Position numbers and translations under genes: made by a program. From Dasypus novemcinctus (Eukaryota > Chordata > Mammalia > Cingulata > Dasypodidae), in contig NC_080680.1 in the NCBI RefSeq assembly GCF_030445035.2, positions 114,106,228 to 114,170,227 of the forward strand: a stretch of 64,000 bases of DNA. The letters run 5' to 3'. Under the pieces are notes generated by a model that was not told where the DNA came from, searched no databases, and saw only the letters and a list, made by a program, of their open reading frames with translations. This document shows positions 45,358-55,204 of the stretch, piece after piece. The first letter of the stretch is position 1, and every line of letters starts with the position of its first letter.

Positions 45358-46880
45358 CAGGCATATCTTGTTTTATTGTAGTTCACATTATTGAGCTCAT
45401 ATGTATTGCAGTTTTTTTTAAAACAAATTGAAGGTTCATGGCAACTCTGAGTTGAGGAAGTCCATCAGTGCTATTCTTTTCCAACACCATGTTCTCATTT
45501 CATGTGTCTATGTCACATTTTGGTAAATCTCACAATATTTCAAACGTTTTCATTATTATTATACCTATTAGGTGATCTGTGATCTTTGATGTTACTATTG
45601 TAATTGTTTTGGGGCCCTACAAACCATGCCTGTATAAGACAGTAAATTTAGTAGATAAATCTTGTGTGAGTTCTGACTGCTCCACTGACCAGCCATTCCC
45701 CATCCCTTTCCCTCTCTTTGGGCCTCCCTATTCCCTAAGACACAACAATATTGAAATTGGACCAATTAATACCCAGCAATGGCACTAAGTGTACAGGTGA
45801 AAGGAAGAGTCACATGCCTTACTCTATAAATAAAAATCTAGAAATGATTAAACTTATTGAATGTATTACTCAGCCAAAGGGGTGCTGATGCAAAATACCA
45901 GGAATCAGTTGGTTTTTATAAAGGGTATTTATTTGGGGTAGGAACTTACAGATACCAGGCCATTAAGCATAAGTTACTTCCTTCACCAAAGTCTATTTTC
46001 ACATGTTGGAGCAAGATGGCTGCTGATGTCTGCCAGAGTTCAGGCTTCCTGGGTTCCTCTGGGCTCAGTGTCCCTGTTTTCTCCACAAGGTCAGCTGTAG
46101 ACTATGAGACTCAACTCTAAGGGTTGCAACATTAAGAACCCTCAATCTGTCCTTTGTCATACCTTTTATCTGTGAGTCCCCACCCACCAAGGGGTGGGAC
46201 TCAGTGCCCTAATGACGTGGCCTGATCAAAGCCCCAATCATAATTCAATCATGCCCAGGTACAGATGAGATCACAAGCATAATCCAATATCCATTTTTGG
46301 AATTCATAACCATCAAACTGCTACAGTGAGGAAGGCATATCAAAAGCTAAGATAGGCCAAAAGCTAGGCCTCTTGCACCAAATGATTAGACATTGTGAAT
46401 GCAAAGGAAAAGTTCTTCAAGGAAATTAAATTGCTACTCCAGTGAACACATGATGATAAGAAATCAAAACAGCCTTATTGTTGATATGGAGAAAGTTTGG
46501 TGGCCTTGATAGAAGATCAAACCAGTCAAAATATTCCCTTAAACCAAATCCTAATCCAGAGCAAGGCTCTAACTCTCTTCAATTCTATGAAGTCTAGGAG
46601 AGGTGAGAAAAGTCTGAAGTAGCAGTTCATTTAAGGAAAGAAACTACCTCTATAACCTAAAAGTGCAAGATGAAGCAGCAAGTACTGACATAGAAGATGC
46701 ACAAGTTATTCAGAAGGTCTAGCTAAGATAGTTGATGAAGGTGGCTACCCTACTCCACTGATTTTCAGTGTAGATGAAACAGTCTTGTATTGGAAGGAGA
46801 TACCATCTAGGTCTCATAGAGAGTTGAAGTCAATGCCTGTCTTCTAAGCTTCAAAGGACAAGATAACTCTCTTATTAGGG
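45358..46880 (+). mobile_element. Tigger1 (Tc1/mariner, pogo) 5' part, split by an LTR-like element
   Basis: The terminus begins 'caggcatatcttgttttatt' directly after a TA dinucleotide (45356-45357), as expected for this superfamily. The 5' untranslated part (tttgatgttactattgtaat, 45586) and the start of the transposase region (aaggaagagtcacatgcc, 45800) follow. The element resumes at 46326 and is lost near 46880, within the transposase region. It is frameshifted, lacks its 3' half and is inactive. The insertion occupies 45862-46325. Confidence 0.9.
45862..46325 (-). mobile_element. Xenarthran LTR-like repeat, copy A (464 bp), antisense
   Basis: On the minus strand it starts TGTAGCAG and ends AATACA, i.e. 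TG...CA ends, with an AATAAA word about 70 bp from the 3' end. Known Tigger1 sequence has a single GTGAG at this site; here it is GTGAG on the right (46326-46330) and TTGAA on the left (45857-45861), consistent with a decayed 5-bp TSD. It has no coding potential. LTR status is inferred from the ends, the poly(A) signal and the TSD length. Family name unknown to me. Confidence 0.6.
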
Positions 46881-46899
46881 TATATGGAAAAAATATAGC

Positions 46900-47055
46900 A
46901 AGTTTATATTTTTAGTGGTAATAGTCTGATGATGTTCTTTCATAACCTGTAACAAATGTTCCACAACAATGTATGGTGTTGGTGGAGGGGTGTTGTAGGA
47001 ATTCTGCACGTTACACATTTGTTTCATAAGTTCATAACTTCTCTACTAAAAGATC
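46900..47055 (+). mobile_element. Possible L1 3'-end fragment
   Basis: 'cataacctgtaacaaatgtt' (46942), 'ggtgttggtggaggggtgtt' and 'cataacttctctactaaaag' resemble the 3' end of a xenarthran L1 subfamily. The match is from memory and has no confirmed TSD. Confidence 0.4.
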
Positions 47056-47153
47056 CTACACATAGTCCATGCACGTAGCTCATATTCAAAAGTCTTTCAG
47101 TGTGTATTGATTAACTGTGCCAAGCCTTAGGAAAGATTTGAACATATGTGCGC

Positions 47154-47175
47154 TTGTGTGTATGTGTGTGTGTGG

Positions 47176-47243
<68 letters not shown>
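47154..47243 (+). repeat. (TG)n(AG)n compound microsatellite
   Basis: About 25 bp of imperfect TG repeat passes into nearly 60 bp of perfect AG. The minus-strand Ser/Leu-rich frame here is an artefact. Confidence 0.98.
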
Positions 47244-47439
47244 ATGAGAATGACCTATTATGAGTATATGGGAGATGAATGTTATGGAATTGGGGAACCA
47301 TAAGAAATGAATATGTGAATAGTCTCTATTCTCCAGGAGTTCATATTTAGGGAGATTTTAGTGGGAAAAATAGTGCCATCTTTAAAGAAAAGTTTAAGAA
47401 GGAGTGAGAAGTGGGTAGATTGGAAACCTACATTTGGAG

Positions 47440-48250
47440 CAAGAAGAGGGTTTGACCACTATCATGAGGATTTCTTTCATTAGTGTGGTACATTCATTGC
47501 AATTGATGAACACAGTTTGGAGCACTGCCACACAGCATGGATCATAGCTTACATTGTAGTTTACATTCTCTCCCATTCACTTCTACAGGTTATGGCAAGA
47601 TATATAATGGCCTGAATCTGTCATTGTAATGTCATTCAGGACAATTCCCAAGTCCCAAAAATGTCCCTGTATTACACCTATTTTTCCCTCTCTCTATCCT
47701 CAGAACCTCCAGTGGTCACTGCCTCCACATCAATGATATTTCTTCGATTGCTAGAGTCACAATAAGTCTACAGTAGAATATTAGTAAGTCTACTTTAGAC
47801 CATAGTTCGTTCCCTAATCCCGAGGATTCTGGGATGGTGATGCCCACTCCGCCTTTAGTTGAGGGGGGACTTTGGTTCCATACAGCCGATGGATGGGACT
47901 CTTTTGCTTGCAGTTGCAGATATTCTCGGTTCCTTGATATGTTGGTTATTCATGATCTCCTCCTTGTTAGTTGTCTTGGGTAGGTCCAGTGAGCTGGAGA
48001 GTAGGTACTGCAACTCTGTTGAAATTCAGGGCCCAGCTGGCACATAGACAGCCCAAAGATTTAAGTCTCTGGGACATGTACCTACCAACTTTAGTTCTTG
48101 TTGTTCCTTTTTGAATGAAAGAGAATTGATACATAACTCATGTTTACTCTGCCTGTATCCACTTGTGGGGTTGACTTGATGGGATCTTCTCTTAATGAGA
48201 GCTTAAAGGGGTTTTTGCTGTTCTTGTATCCAACTGAGAGGTTTAAGGAA
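47440..48250 (-). mobile_element. Xenarthran L1-like 3' region, copy 3
   Basis: It shares the order of copies 1 and 2: 'catgatagtggtca' complement near 47456, 'gtagtttacattctctccca' (47556), 'agagtcacaataagtctaca' (47753), 'gtcccatccatc' complement near 47890 and 'gggcccagctggcacataga' (48030). It extends about 200 bp beyond copy 2's clear similarity at the 5' side. It lacks an A-rich tail, so its 3' end is truncated. Confidence 0.75.
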
Positions 48251-48336
48251 AAAATATTAAAGAACTATGGATCTAAGATAACACGTAGACTTTGAGATTT
48301 CTTTCTCCACTATTGTTATTTCAAATTCAAATAAAA

Positions 48337-48722
48337 GGAAAGTGAATTTGACTCAACTGATAGAGCGTCCGGCTACCATATGGGAGGTCCAGGGTTCAAA
48401 CCCAGGGCCTCCTGACCCATGTGGTGAGCTGGCCCATTTGCAGTGCTAATGTGCCTAAGGAGTGCCGTGCCACGCAGGGGTGTCCCCTGCGTAGGGGAAC
48501 CTCGTGTGCAATGAGTGCACCCTGCAATGAGAGCCGCACTGCACGAAAAATGTGCAGTCTGCCCAGGAGTGGCACTGTGCACATGGAGAGCTGATGCAGG
48601 AAGATGATGCAAGAAAAAAAAGAGAGAATGCAAGTAAACTTAGAACACACAGTGAATGGACACAGAGAGCAGACAACTGGAGGGAGGTGGGGAAGGGGAG
48701 AGAAATTTAAAAAATTTTTTTA
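48337..48722 (+). mobile_element. DAS-SINE, about 385 bp
   Basis: The head 'gaatttgactcaactgatag' is more diverged at the A box. The B box gggttcaaaccc is near 48391, followed by body and tail 'gaatggacacagagagcaga' (48654). TSD-like repeats are aaattcaaataaaa (48323-48336) and the near match aaaatccaaataaaa (48723-48737). Confidence 0.9.
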
Positions 48723-48737
48723 AAAATCCAAATAAAA

Positions 48738-49352
48738 ATCGACAAAACCATCTTTTCCTGCTCAAAAATGCAGACATCAAGAGAATTTCTGAGTAGCTCT
48801 GAGATTATTTCCCTTCAAGTCAGGTGTTTGCTTTCAGCATGATATTGTTTGACTCCAAAATTTTGTTTTAAAATTTCTCCTGAAAATGCTGGGTGATATT
48901 TAAGATAAGTCTCATTGAACCAGGGCTAAATCATACCACTGATGTGGCACTTACTAGAGAAACCTTAAAAAAAAAACTACCAATTTATATACTCAGGCAA
49001 AATAAAAATAATTTGCTACATTTGTACAATTTGTTATGGCAACAGTTTGTTGTGGTGGGTTTTCTTACAACAAAGACTAGCTATGTTATTTTGATAAAAA
49101 CATATGGTGGAGTTGGTTTTCATGCCAAAATAAAACCCCAAAATGAAACAATCTCCACTTCCCATAAAACTCTAATGACAATGCCCAATGGAATACTAAT
49201 GATTAAGCAACCAAATGTCTGTTTTCTCTTTAATTTGGATGGGGTACTTCCCTCCTCCAAGGGTACCATACCAAGGGTCATGAATCATTATTGAGAGGCA
49301 GAGTGGTAAGGGGAAAATGAGTCCAGACAAACTTGTCATACCACTTCCTTTT
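48738..49352. other. Unique AT-rich DNA
   Basis: A plus-strand frame of 133 codons (48893-49294) has no recognisable domain and an AT-rich composition. It is not called as a gene. No repeat recognised. Confidence 0.4.
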
Positions 49353-49984
49353 TGTGGCAGTTTGATATTATTGATGAATTCTGAAAAGAAATACTAACTA
49401 TGTTTGTAAATTGGTCTGTTCCTTTGAGCTCCTAATACCCTTTGATTGTTTTAAATTTAGAGGTTTCACTTTTACTTGATTAAAAGTATTGTATTAAATC
49501 AGAGGTTTTGCTTTTACTTGATTTGGCCATGTCAGTTGGACATTGAGTCCCCACTCCCTTGGTAGGTGGACACTCACACAGAAAATGACACTGTAGAGGA
49601 GAGAGGTTAATTTTGATGCTGGAGCCCCGGAGAAAGCCAAGCCGTTTCCCTAATAGTTTACAGTGGGCCTTATGGAGACAGCAGAGCAGCTGAGCCTGGA
49701 AAGAGATGAGCCCTGGGAAGAGAGACGAGCCTTATGCCAGCCTACAGCTGAGATGGGAAGAAGCTGGGACCAGAGCCTGAAGAGGAAGGGTGATGACTGA
49801 ACCCTTGCAGATGTCGGCAGTCATCTTGCTCCAATATGTGGCAACAGAATTTGGTAAAGGAAGTAATTTACTCTCTATGGCCTTGTAGACTGGAAGCAAA
49901 GCTTCTACCCCCAATAAATATCCTTTATAAAAGCCAACAGATTTCTGGTACTTTGCATCAGCACCCTTTTGGCTGACTAATTCA
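49353..49984 (+). mobile_element. Xenarthran LTR-like repeat, copy B (about 632 bp)
   Basis: It starts TGTGGCAGTTTGAT and ends near AATTCA. It matches copy A at both ends and in the middle ('catcttgctccaatatgtgg' at 49822, AATAAA near 49913). An extra, locally repeated block at about 49440-49520 (gaggttt..cttttacttgatt twice) makes it longer than copy A. No exact TSD is visible. Confidence 0.6.
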
Positions 49985-50290
49985 CTACATGTGACTTGGG
50001 GCAATTTTTTTTTGTCTTTTCTGAAGTCCCCCTTTCTCACAAATCAAATGAGATTAATGATATCTACAGTACAGGTTGAAAGGATTGGTAGAATATAAAG
50101 TCCCTTGTCTTATTCCTAGTGAGGAAAAGGGCAATTCATTCCCTCTCACTTTCCCTTGCTGCCACCAGTGTTTATTCTTCTCCTCCTTTTCCCAGAGCCC
50201 CTTCATGCCATCTCACGATCCACCTCTGGACGAGCTCTTTTTGCTACCACATAGGAGGTGTGAAGGGAAACTCTTCTACTAGAACTTCTT

Positions 50291-50539
50291 TTTCATTTTT
50301 TTTCTTTCTTTCTTTATATTCTTTTTTCTTCCCCTATTTTTTAAAATGTTACATTAAAAAAATAAGAGGTCCCCATATACCTCCAACCCCCTCACCCCAC
50401 TTCTCCCACATCAACAACCTCTTTCATCATTGTGGGACATTCATTGCATTTGGTGATTACATTTTGGAGCACTGCTGCCCCACATGCATAGTGGTTTACG
50501 TTGTAGTTTACACTCTCCCCCAGTCTACCAAGTGGGCCA
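50291..50539 (-). mobile_element. Xenarthran L1-like 3' end, copy 4 (5'-truncated)
   Basis: The plus strand starts with a T-rich tail (50291-50345) followed by the shared block 'catcattgtgggacattcat' (50425). An exact 11-bp TSD tagaacttctt is at 50280-50290 and 50540-50550, and the nick site reads TT/AAGA on the minus strand. A-tail, TSD and 5' truncation together show LINE-type target-primed insertion. This copy anchors the LINE assignment of the family. Confidence 0.9.
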
Positions 50540-50550
50540 TAGAACTTCTT

Positions 50551-50694
50551 AAGTGACCTTTCCTTATGCAGTGTCTCAACTACTTGCTCCTCTAGACACA
50601 AGGCTGAATGTGGAATGTGAAGAGTCTGGAAACTGGTCGACAGCGAAGGAGAGGAGCAGGGAGGTGTTGAGTGCATGAGGACATAAGCTGAAGC
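50551..50694. other. Unique DNA
   Basis: Nothing recognised. Confidence 0.4.
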
Positions 50695-50945
50695 CAATGC
50701 TGGGGTTTCTGTTCCAGTTCTGCTTCTGAATATCTGTGAGGTCCTGGGTGAGTCATTTCCCCTTATGAGTATCAGTTCACCCATCTGTAAAATGGGGAGA
50801 TTAAAGTGCTTATATCAAAAGGTTATTGTGAGGATTAAATCAGTTAATTTACTTGAAACACTTAGAGCATTGGCTGGTACAGAGCAATTCTCCAGTCAAT
50901 GAATCTCTTATTATTAATGTTGCAAATATTGTTGCTATTTTTATG
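50695..50945 (+). mobile_element. MIR, full length
   Basis: 'gtcctgggtgagtcatttcc' (50741), 'cacccatctgtaaaatgggg' (50778), 'ttgtgaggattaaatcagtt' and a terminal 'cttattattaatg' follow the MIR order. Confidence 0.95.
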
Positions 50946-50969
50946 CTAAAGTGTTTTAGCAATTAAATT

Positions 50970-51075
50970 TGTTCATTCCTCTAACAAATGTCTATTGAGT
51001 TCCTACTACACTCCTTGTGCTCTGCTAGACTCTGCAGATGCCAAGCGAATTAGACATAGTGTATGGTGACAGGGA
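50970..51075 (-). mobile_element. L2 3' end, antisense
   Basis: 'tcattcctctaacaaatgtc' (50973), 'tattgagttcctactacact' and 'gtgctctgctagactctgca' are the reversed L2 terminus. Confidence 0.75.
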
Positions 51076-51239
51076 GATCAACGTGGTTGGCTATTATTGG
51101 GTATACATATAAGCACATAGTAAGTGTTTAATAAATACATCTTAATAAATAGATGCATAATAAATACTTAGACAGTACCATCTTAGCAAATTTGAGCCAT
51201 AGCATTCAAATGTCAATGCTTCCTTTACATGGATCTCTC

Positions 51240-51665
51240 TTCCAGTGGAATTCTTCCATACATCACTCTTAGATCCATTCTTCCTAAGACACTGCTCAGA
51301 TTAGCTCACCTCTCCCCATTTCTGATGGCTCTTTGTTGCCTAAAGAAAACAGTCCATACTCTGGTGGGTCATTCAAGGTCTTTTGCCATATGGCTCCAAT
51401 TTGCTTGGACTGCCTCCCTTCCCTTGAGGTTCTATCTAAATAATTCCAATTTTGATCTTTGCCTTTTCCTGCCCTGTAGCTTTTACCAATACATCCCCTT
51501 CCCTTGGAGAGCCCTCCCCACTCCCATTTGCACATATTCTTCAAGGTCTGGCTCAGTCCCATCTCTTCCAGGAAGTCTTTCTTGATTTATTACTGTCTAA
51601 ATGCTTATTGTTATTTTCCCCCTGAAGATGTACTATGTCATGTGTGTGCACCCTGCATCCCATGT
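51240..51665 (+). mobile_element. L2 LINE
   Basis: Sense L2 ORF2/3' order: 'ggtcttttgccatatggctc' (51376), 'tgatctttgccttttcctgc', 'caaggtctggctcagtccca' (51542) and 'ggaagtctttcttgattt'. Frames are broken. Confidence 0.8.
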
Positions 51666-52422
51666 TTGAGAGTAGGAGCTGCCATTGGGTAGAAGGCATC
51701 ATCAAGTGACACTAGCATAGCTTGGCTAGAAAGAGTGGCCTCCAGGAAAAATAGGATGTGACCATCCCACAGGAAAGGGAAAGAGAGAGGATGATGGTAT
51801 TTGGGAAGAGAGAGGAAGGCAAAAAGAAGGGGTCCACTAAGCCCATTAAAATTTCTTCTTCTCTCTTGTAGCCTTCATGACACTTCATCCTAAGGACCTC
51901 TGGGCCAAAAGCAGTTTAGTAAAGCAACATCAAATGCATGGTGGGTGGATTCCTAGAAGGTGGTCAAGGAGAGGACTTGAGTGAGAGAACCAGTGAGATG
52001 TGCCAGCTGAGGCAGAGGGTGACAGTGGTTGAGCATGGGCAGAGTGGGAGGGGGATTCTTACCTAGCCCTGTGATTAGATGTGCCATAGAAAGGCTGGCC
52101 CTGGGTGTAAGATGAGTATGGAGAACATCTTAAGTATCACCTTGTCTGGGAAATGCAGGCTTATGTCCTTTACTCCAAGTGTAATCATTTATATTATCCC
52201 CTTTACTCTCAAAAGTGTCTTGGTTTGAATGATAAGTCATATGGTCTAGACTAGAGGCAGCCCCTTCCACATTTTGAGACCAGTGGAAAGCTGGATGGTT
52301 GAGGTTATGTACATACATACACACACATGAACATACACACAGACATAGACAAAGACTCAATGAAGGAAGGGTCAGGGGTGGAAGAAACAGAGTCAATGGT
52401 TGTGGTTAAGATGAATGGCATC
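51666..52422. other. Mostly unique DNA with an (AC)-rich run
   Basis: An imperfect AC/ACAT repeat lies at 52310-52350. Its minus-strand Leu/Cys-rich frame is an artefact. Nothing else recognised. Confidence 0.5.
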
Positions 52423-52890
52423 TGCTATGGGTTGAATTGTTATGGGTTGAATCCCTCTAAAAAATATATTCAAGTTCTAATCACTGGTCCTGTGAATGAC
52501 CTTATTTGGAAATAGGGTCTTTGAATATATGATTACTTAAGATGAGGCCAACCTGGATTCGGGTGGGTTCTAATCCAATATGACTGGTGTACTTATAAGA
52601 AGAGGAAATTTGGGTACAAACACAGATAGATTCTGGAAGAGCCATATAATATGGAGCAGGGGAGCATGGAGTGATGGATTTATAAGGCAAGGAACACTAA
52701 GAATTTCAGCAAACACCAAATTTAGAAGAGGCAAGGAAAAATTCTCCTCTACAGGTATCAGAAGGAGCATGGCCCTGCCAACACCTTCATTTCACACTTC
52801 TGCTCCCCAGAACTGTGAGACAGTAAATTTCCATGATTTTAAGCCACCTAGTTGTTGGTACACTACATGGCAGCCATGGCAACTGAGACA
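52423..52890 (+). mobile_element. MLT1A-type solo LTR (ERVL-MaLR)
   Basis: A 468-bp LTR with TG...CA ends: 'tgctatgggttgaattgt' at the start, 'gaccttatttggaaataggg' (52498), 'ccaatatgactggtg', 'cttataagaagaggaaattt' and 'ggcagccatggcaactgaga' at the end. An exact 5-bp TSD gcatc is at 52418-52422 and 52891-52895. No internal viral sequence flanks it, so it is a solo LTR of an extinct retroelement. A 15-bp duplication sits at its 5' end (tatgggttgaat at 52426 and 52441). Confidence 0.95.
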
Positions 52891-52895
52891 GCATC

Positions 52896-53184
52896 CAAAG
52901 CCCAACATAAACCACAAGTTCTTGGTGACAATGCACAGCACATGCTCAATGCTTGACTTGTATTCCAGTGTATCTTTAGCTAATTAAAGTTCTTATTTGG
53001 ATTTGAGAGCACTTATCCCATATTTCAGATACTTTCAGACATTTTAGGAGAGGATAATTCATCATCTATGATATTCCACAAAACTATCCTTAGGAACTCA
53101 TATAAAAATCACACTGATAGGATGCCACAATTATGAGAATATGTCTGGTGTTTTGCTTCCCACACTCCATGCCTCTTAATTCTC
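52896..53184. other. Unique DNA
   Basis: Nothing recognised. Confidence 0.4.
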
Positions 53185-53315
53185 AACAACTCTACAAGAC
53201 ACATTTTACATGGTGAGGAGGAACTTTATTCTCAAAGAAAGTTATGATTTGCAGGGGTCACACAGCTAATAAGCAGGGGCAGGTCTGGGCCTGGGCCAGC
53301 TTTCCTGGCTCTCAG
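53185..53315 (-). mobile_element. MIR, antisense, degenerate
   Basis: 'caactctacaagacacattt', 'ggggtcacacagctaataag' (53255) and 'caggggcaggtctgggcctg' fit the MIR minus strand. Confidence 0.7.
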
Positions 53316-53399
53316 CCTCATGTCTGGGGTGACAATCTAAGAAGACAGGAAACAGTGAATGCAGGACGCATAATTTCCTTGTGTAGCTAGTTCAGCTCC

Positions 53400-54018
53400 C
53401 ATCTTCATTTTGTCCATGGATAGATTCCTTTCTGGTCTCTCCCTTCATCCACTTTATCTTTCCCAACACCTTTGCCTCATCTCAGCTGGGGTCACATATT
53501 ATGTGACTAGGTGACCTCTTACTGCCCCTTCATCCTCAACCTAAACAGTTCAACATATTCACATTGTGCTTGATATGAAGCCTGAGAGCTTTTATATGGC
53601 TTCATAAGCCTGGCATGTTGTGACCTGGGTCACGTCTCCACCAAGTTTTGTACCATTGCCCTATGATGTCAACCCCCTATGCTTCTGCCCCCTTTCAGTT
53701 CCTCTGAGAGCTCATGCTACCGCCTCCCCTAGGACTTCTGCCATGAAATTCCCTCTGCCTGGAAGGTTCTCCTCTGGTTGACCCATCCCAAACATCCCTC
53801 CATCAAAGAACTTACCCTGAGCCCTTAGACAAGTCCAGTTCCCAACTTTCCCTCATCATTTTACCCTTATAGGCATATTTATTTGATATGTATCTATATT
53901 CATTAGACTATAGGATCCATGAGGACAAGGGAGAGTTTTATTTTCTTCCTTACTTTATTCTCAGCTTCTAGCTCAGAGTACAGAGTAGGTGCTCAATAAA
54001 TACTTGCTGTTGAATGAA
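53400..54018 (+). mobile_element. L2 LINE 3' half
   Basis: 'ccctctgcctggaaggttct' (53751), 'gactataggatccatgagga' (53907) and 'gagtaggtgctcaataaata' (53984) run in sense order to the terminus. The part before 53600 is weak. Confidence 0.8.
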
Positions 54019-54564
54019 ACTCCTGAGCTATGCAATCAATATGGCAGCCACCAGGCACATGTGGCTATTCAAATTTAAATTAATTAAAATTAAATAGAAC
54101 GTTAAAATCCCGTCCTTAGTCACACTAGACACCTTCCACATGCTTAATAGCCACAGGCAGCTACTACTGTATTTGACATTGCAGTTATAGAGCATTTCCA
54201 ACATCACAGAAAGTTCCATTGCAGAATACTGCTGTACAGGTTTGTGGAAAGAGTAAATACAATGCATCTCATTCACAGCCAATATGATCAACGTTTAGAT
54301 TTTTCTTAACAATAACTTCCGGGATCTTAAGAAGTGCAGCCTTTTTTTGGCTTGAGGATCCTGGGGGAGTCTCCTTCCATAAACAGAACAAACCTGAGAC
54401 TGACCCAGCTGAGAATTCTGGATGGATTTTCCCTCAGTTGTGTTCATTTTATAGATAATGAATACCTGCTACACAGTGTACTGGTTATGTGTAAAGGAAC
54501 AGTCTTCCGCATTTTTCTAGTTTCTTTTTAGAGAAGCACTAATGCTTGATGGAGATATGGATGG
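54019..54564. other. Unique DNA
   Basis: Small frames near 54028-54531 have no recognisable domain. No repeat recognised. Confidence 0.4.
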
Positions 54565-54725
54565 AACCATGTTTGAATGCTCAGTGTGCTGCTCACTAGT
54601 GAGTGGGTGGCTCTGGGCAAGGCACTGAATTTCTCTGAGCTTCAATTTCCTCGTGTCAAATGGGGATCAAAGTAACCCTTAGCTGATAGGGTCATTGTGA
54701 GGACTGAACGAGATAAATGTGAGCT
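54565..54725 (+). mobile_element. MIR
   Basis: 'ggctctgggcaaggcactga' (54609), 'gagcttcaatttcctcgtgt' and 'ttgtgaggactgaacgagat' follow MIR. Confidence 0.8.
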
Positions 54726-55204
54726 GATTTATTTGTCGTAACTATATTACGATTCTTTTATTTTATTATTGTTTGGGATTAGTGTTAGCATTCCGAACCT
54801 TGCTGTGAAGACAGATTTCCTCTCTAAATTCTGATCAAATATACTGCCATTTCCTCTCCCCAAATAAAACAGGTTGCCTAGCTCCTGTCTTCCCACTAAT
54901 TTTCAATTGATAAGATATGAAGAAGGAATTTCCCATGGCTTCGGGGATGTTTTCTGCCACCGACTCCCTTGCTGCAATATTCCTACCAACGAAGTAGAAA
55001 CAGGGCTATTGAGAGCTTTCAGAAGGGTGTGGGAGATTTGTTTGGTTTATAGCATTTAAATAATGGGTATATAATTTGCATACCTACTTCAGGACCCTGG
55101 GAGAGCTCAGGAGGACATGGGATTGTTTTCCCATGAGGTTCCTCAGGTCTTTAGGAAAAAGGGTAGCCACTTTTAGCTGTCCTTTAGGCTGTAGGACAGT
55201 GAGA
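54726..55204. other. Unique DNA
   Basis: Nothing recognised. Confidence 0.4.

Noticed and set aside
46900-47055. Continuation of Tigger1
   Set aside because: Similarity to Tigger1 ends near 46880, and the following bases fit an L1 3' end better, though weakly.
47086-47301. Ser/Leu repeat frame
   Set aside because: It is a translation of the (AG)n microsatellite.
48893-49294. 133-codon AT-rich open frame
   Set aside because: No similarity to any protein I know; composition and context are those of non-coding DNA.
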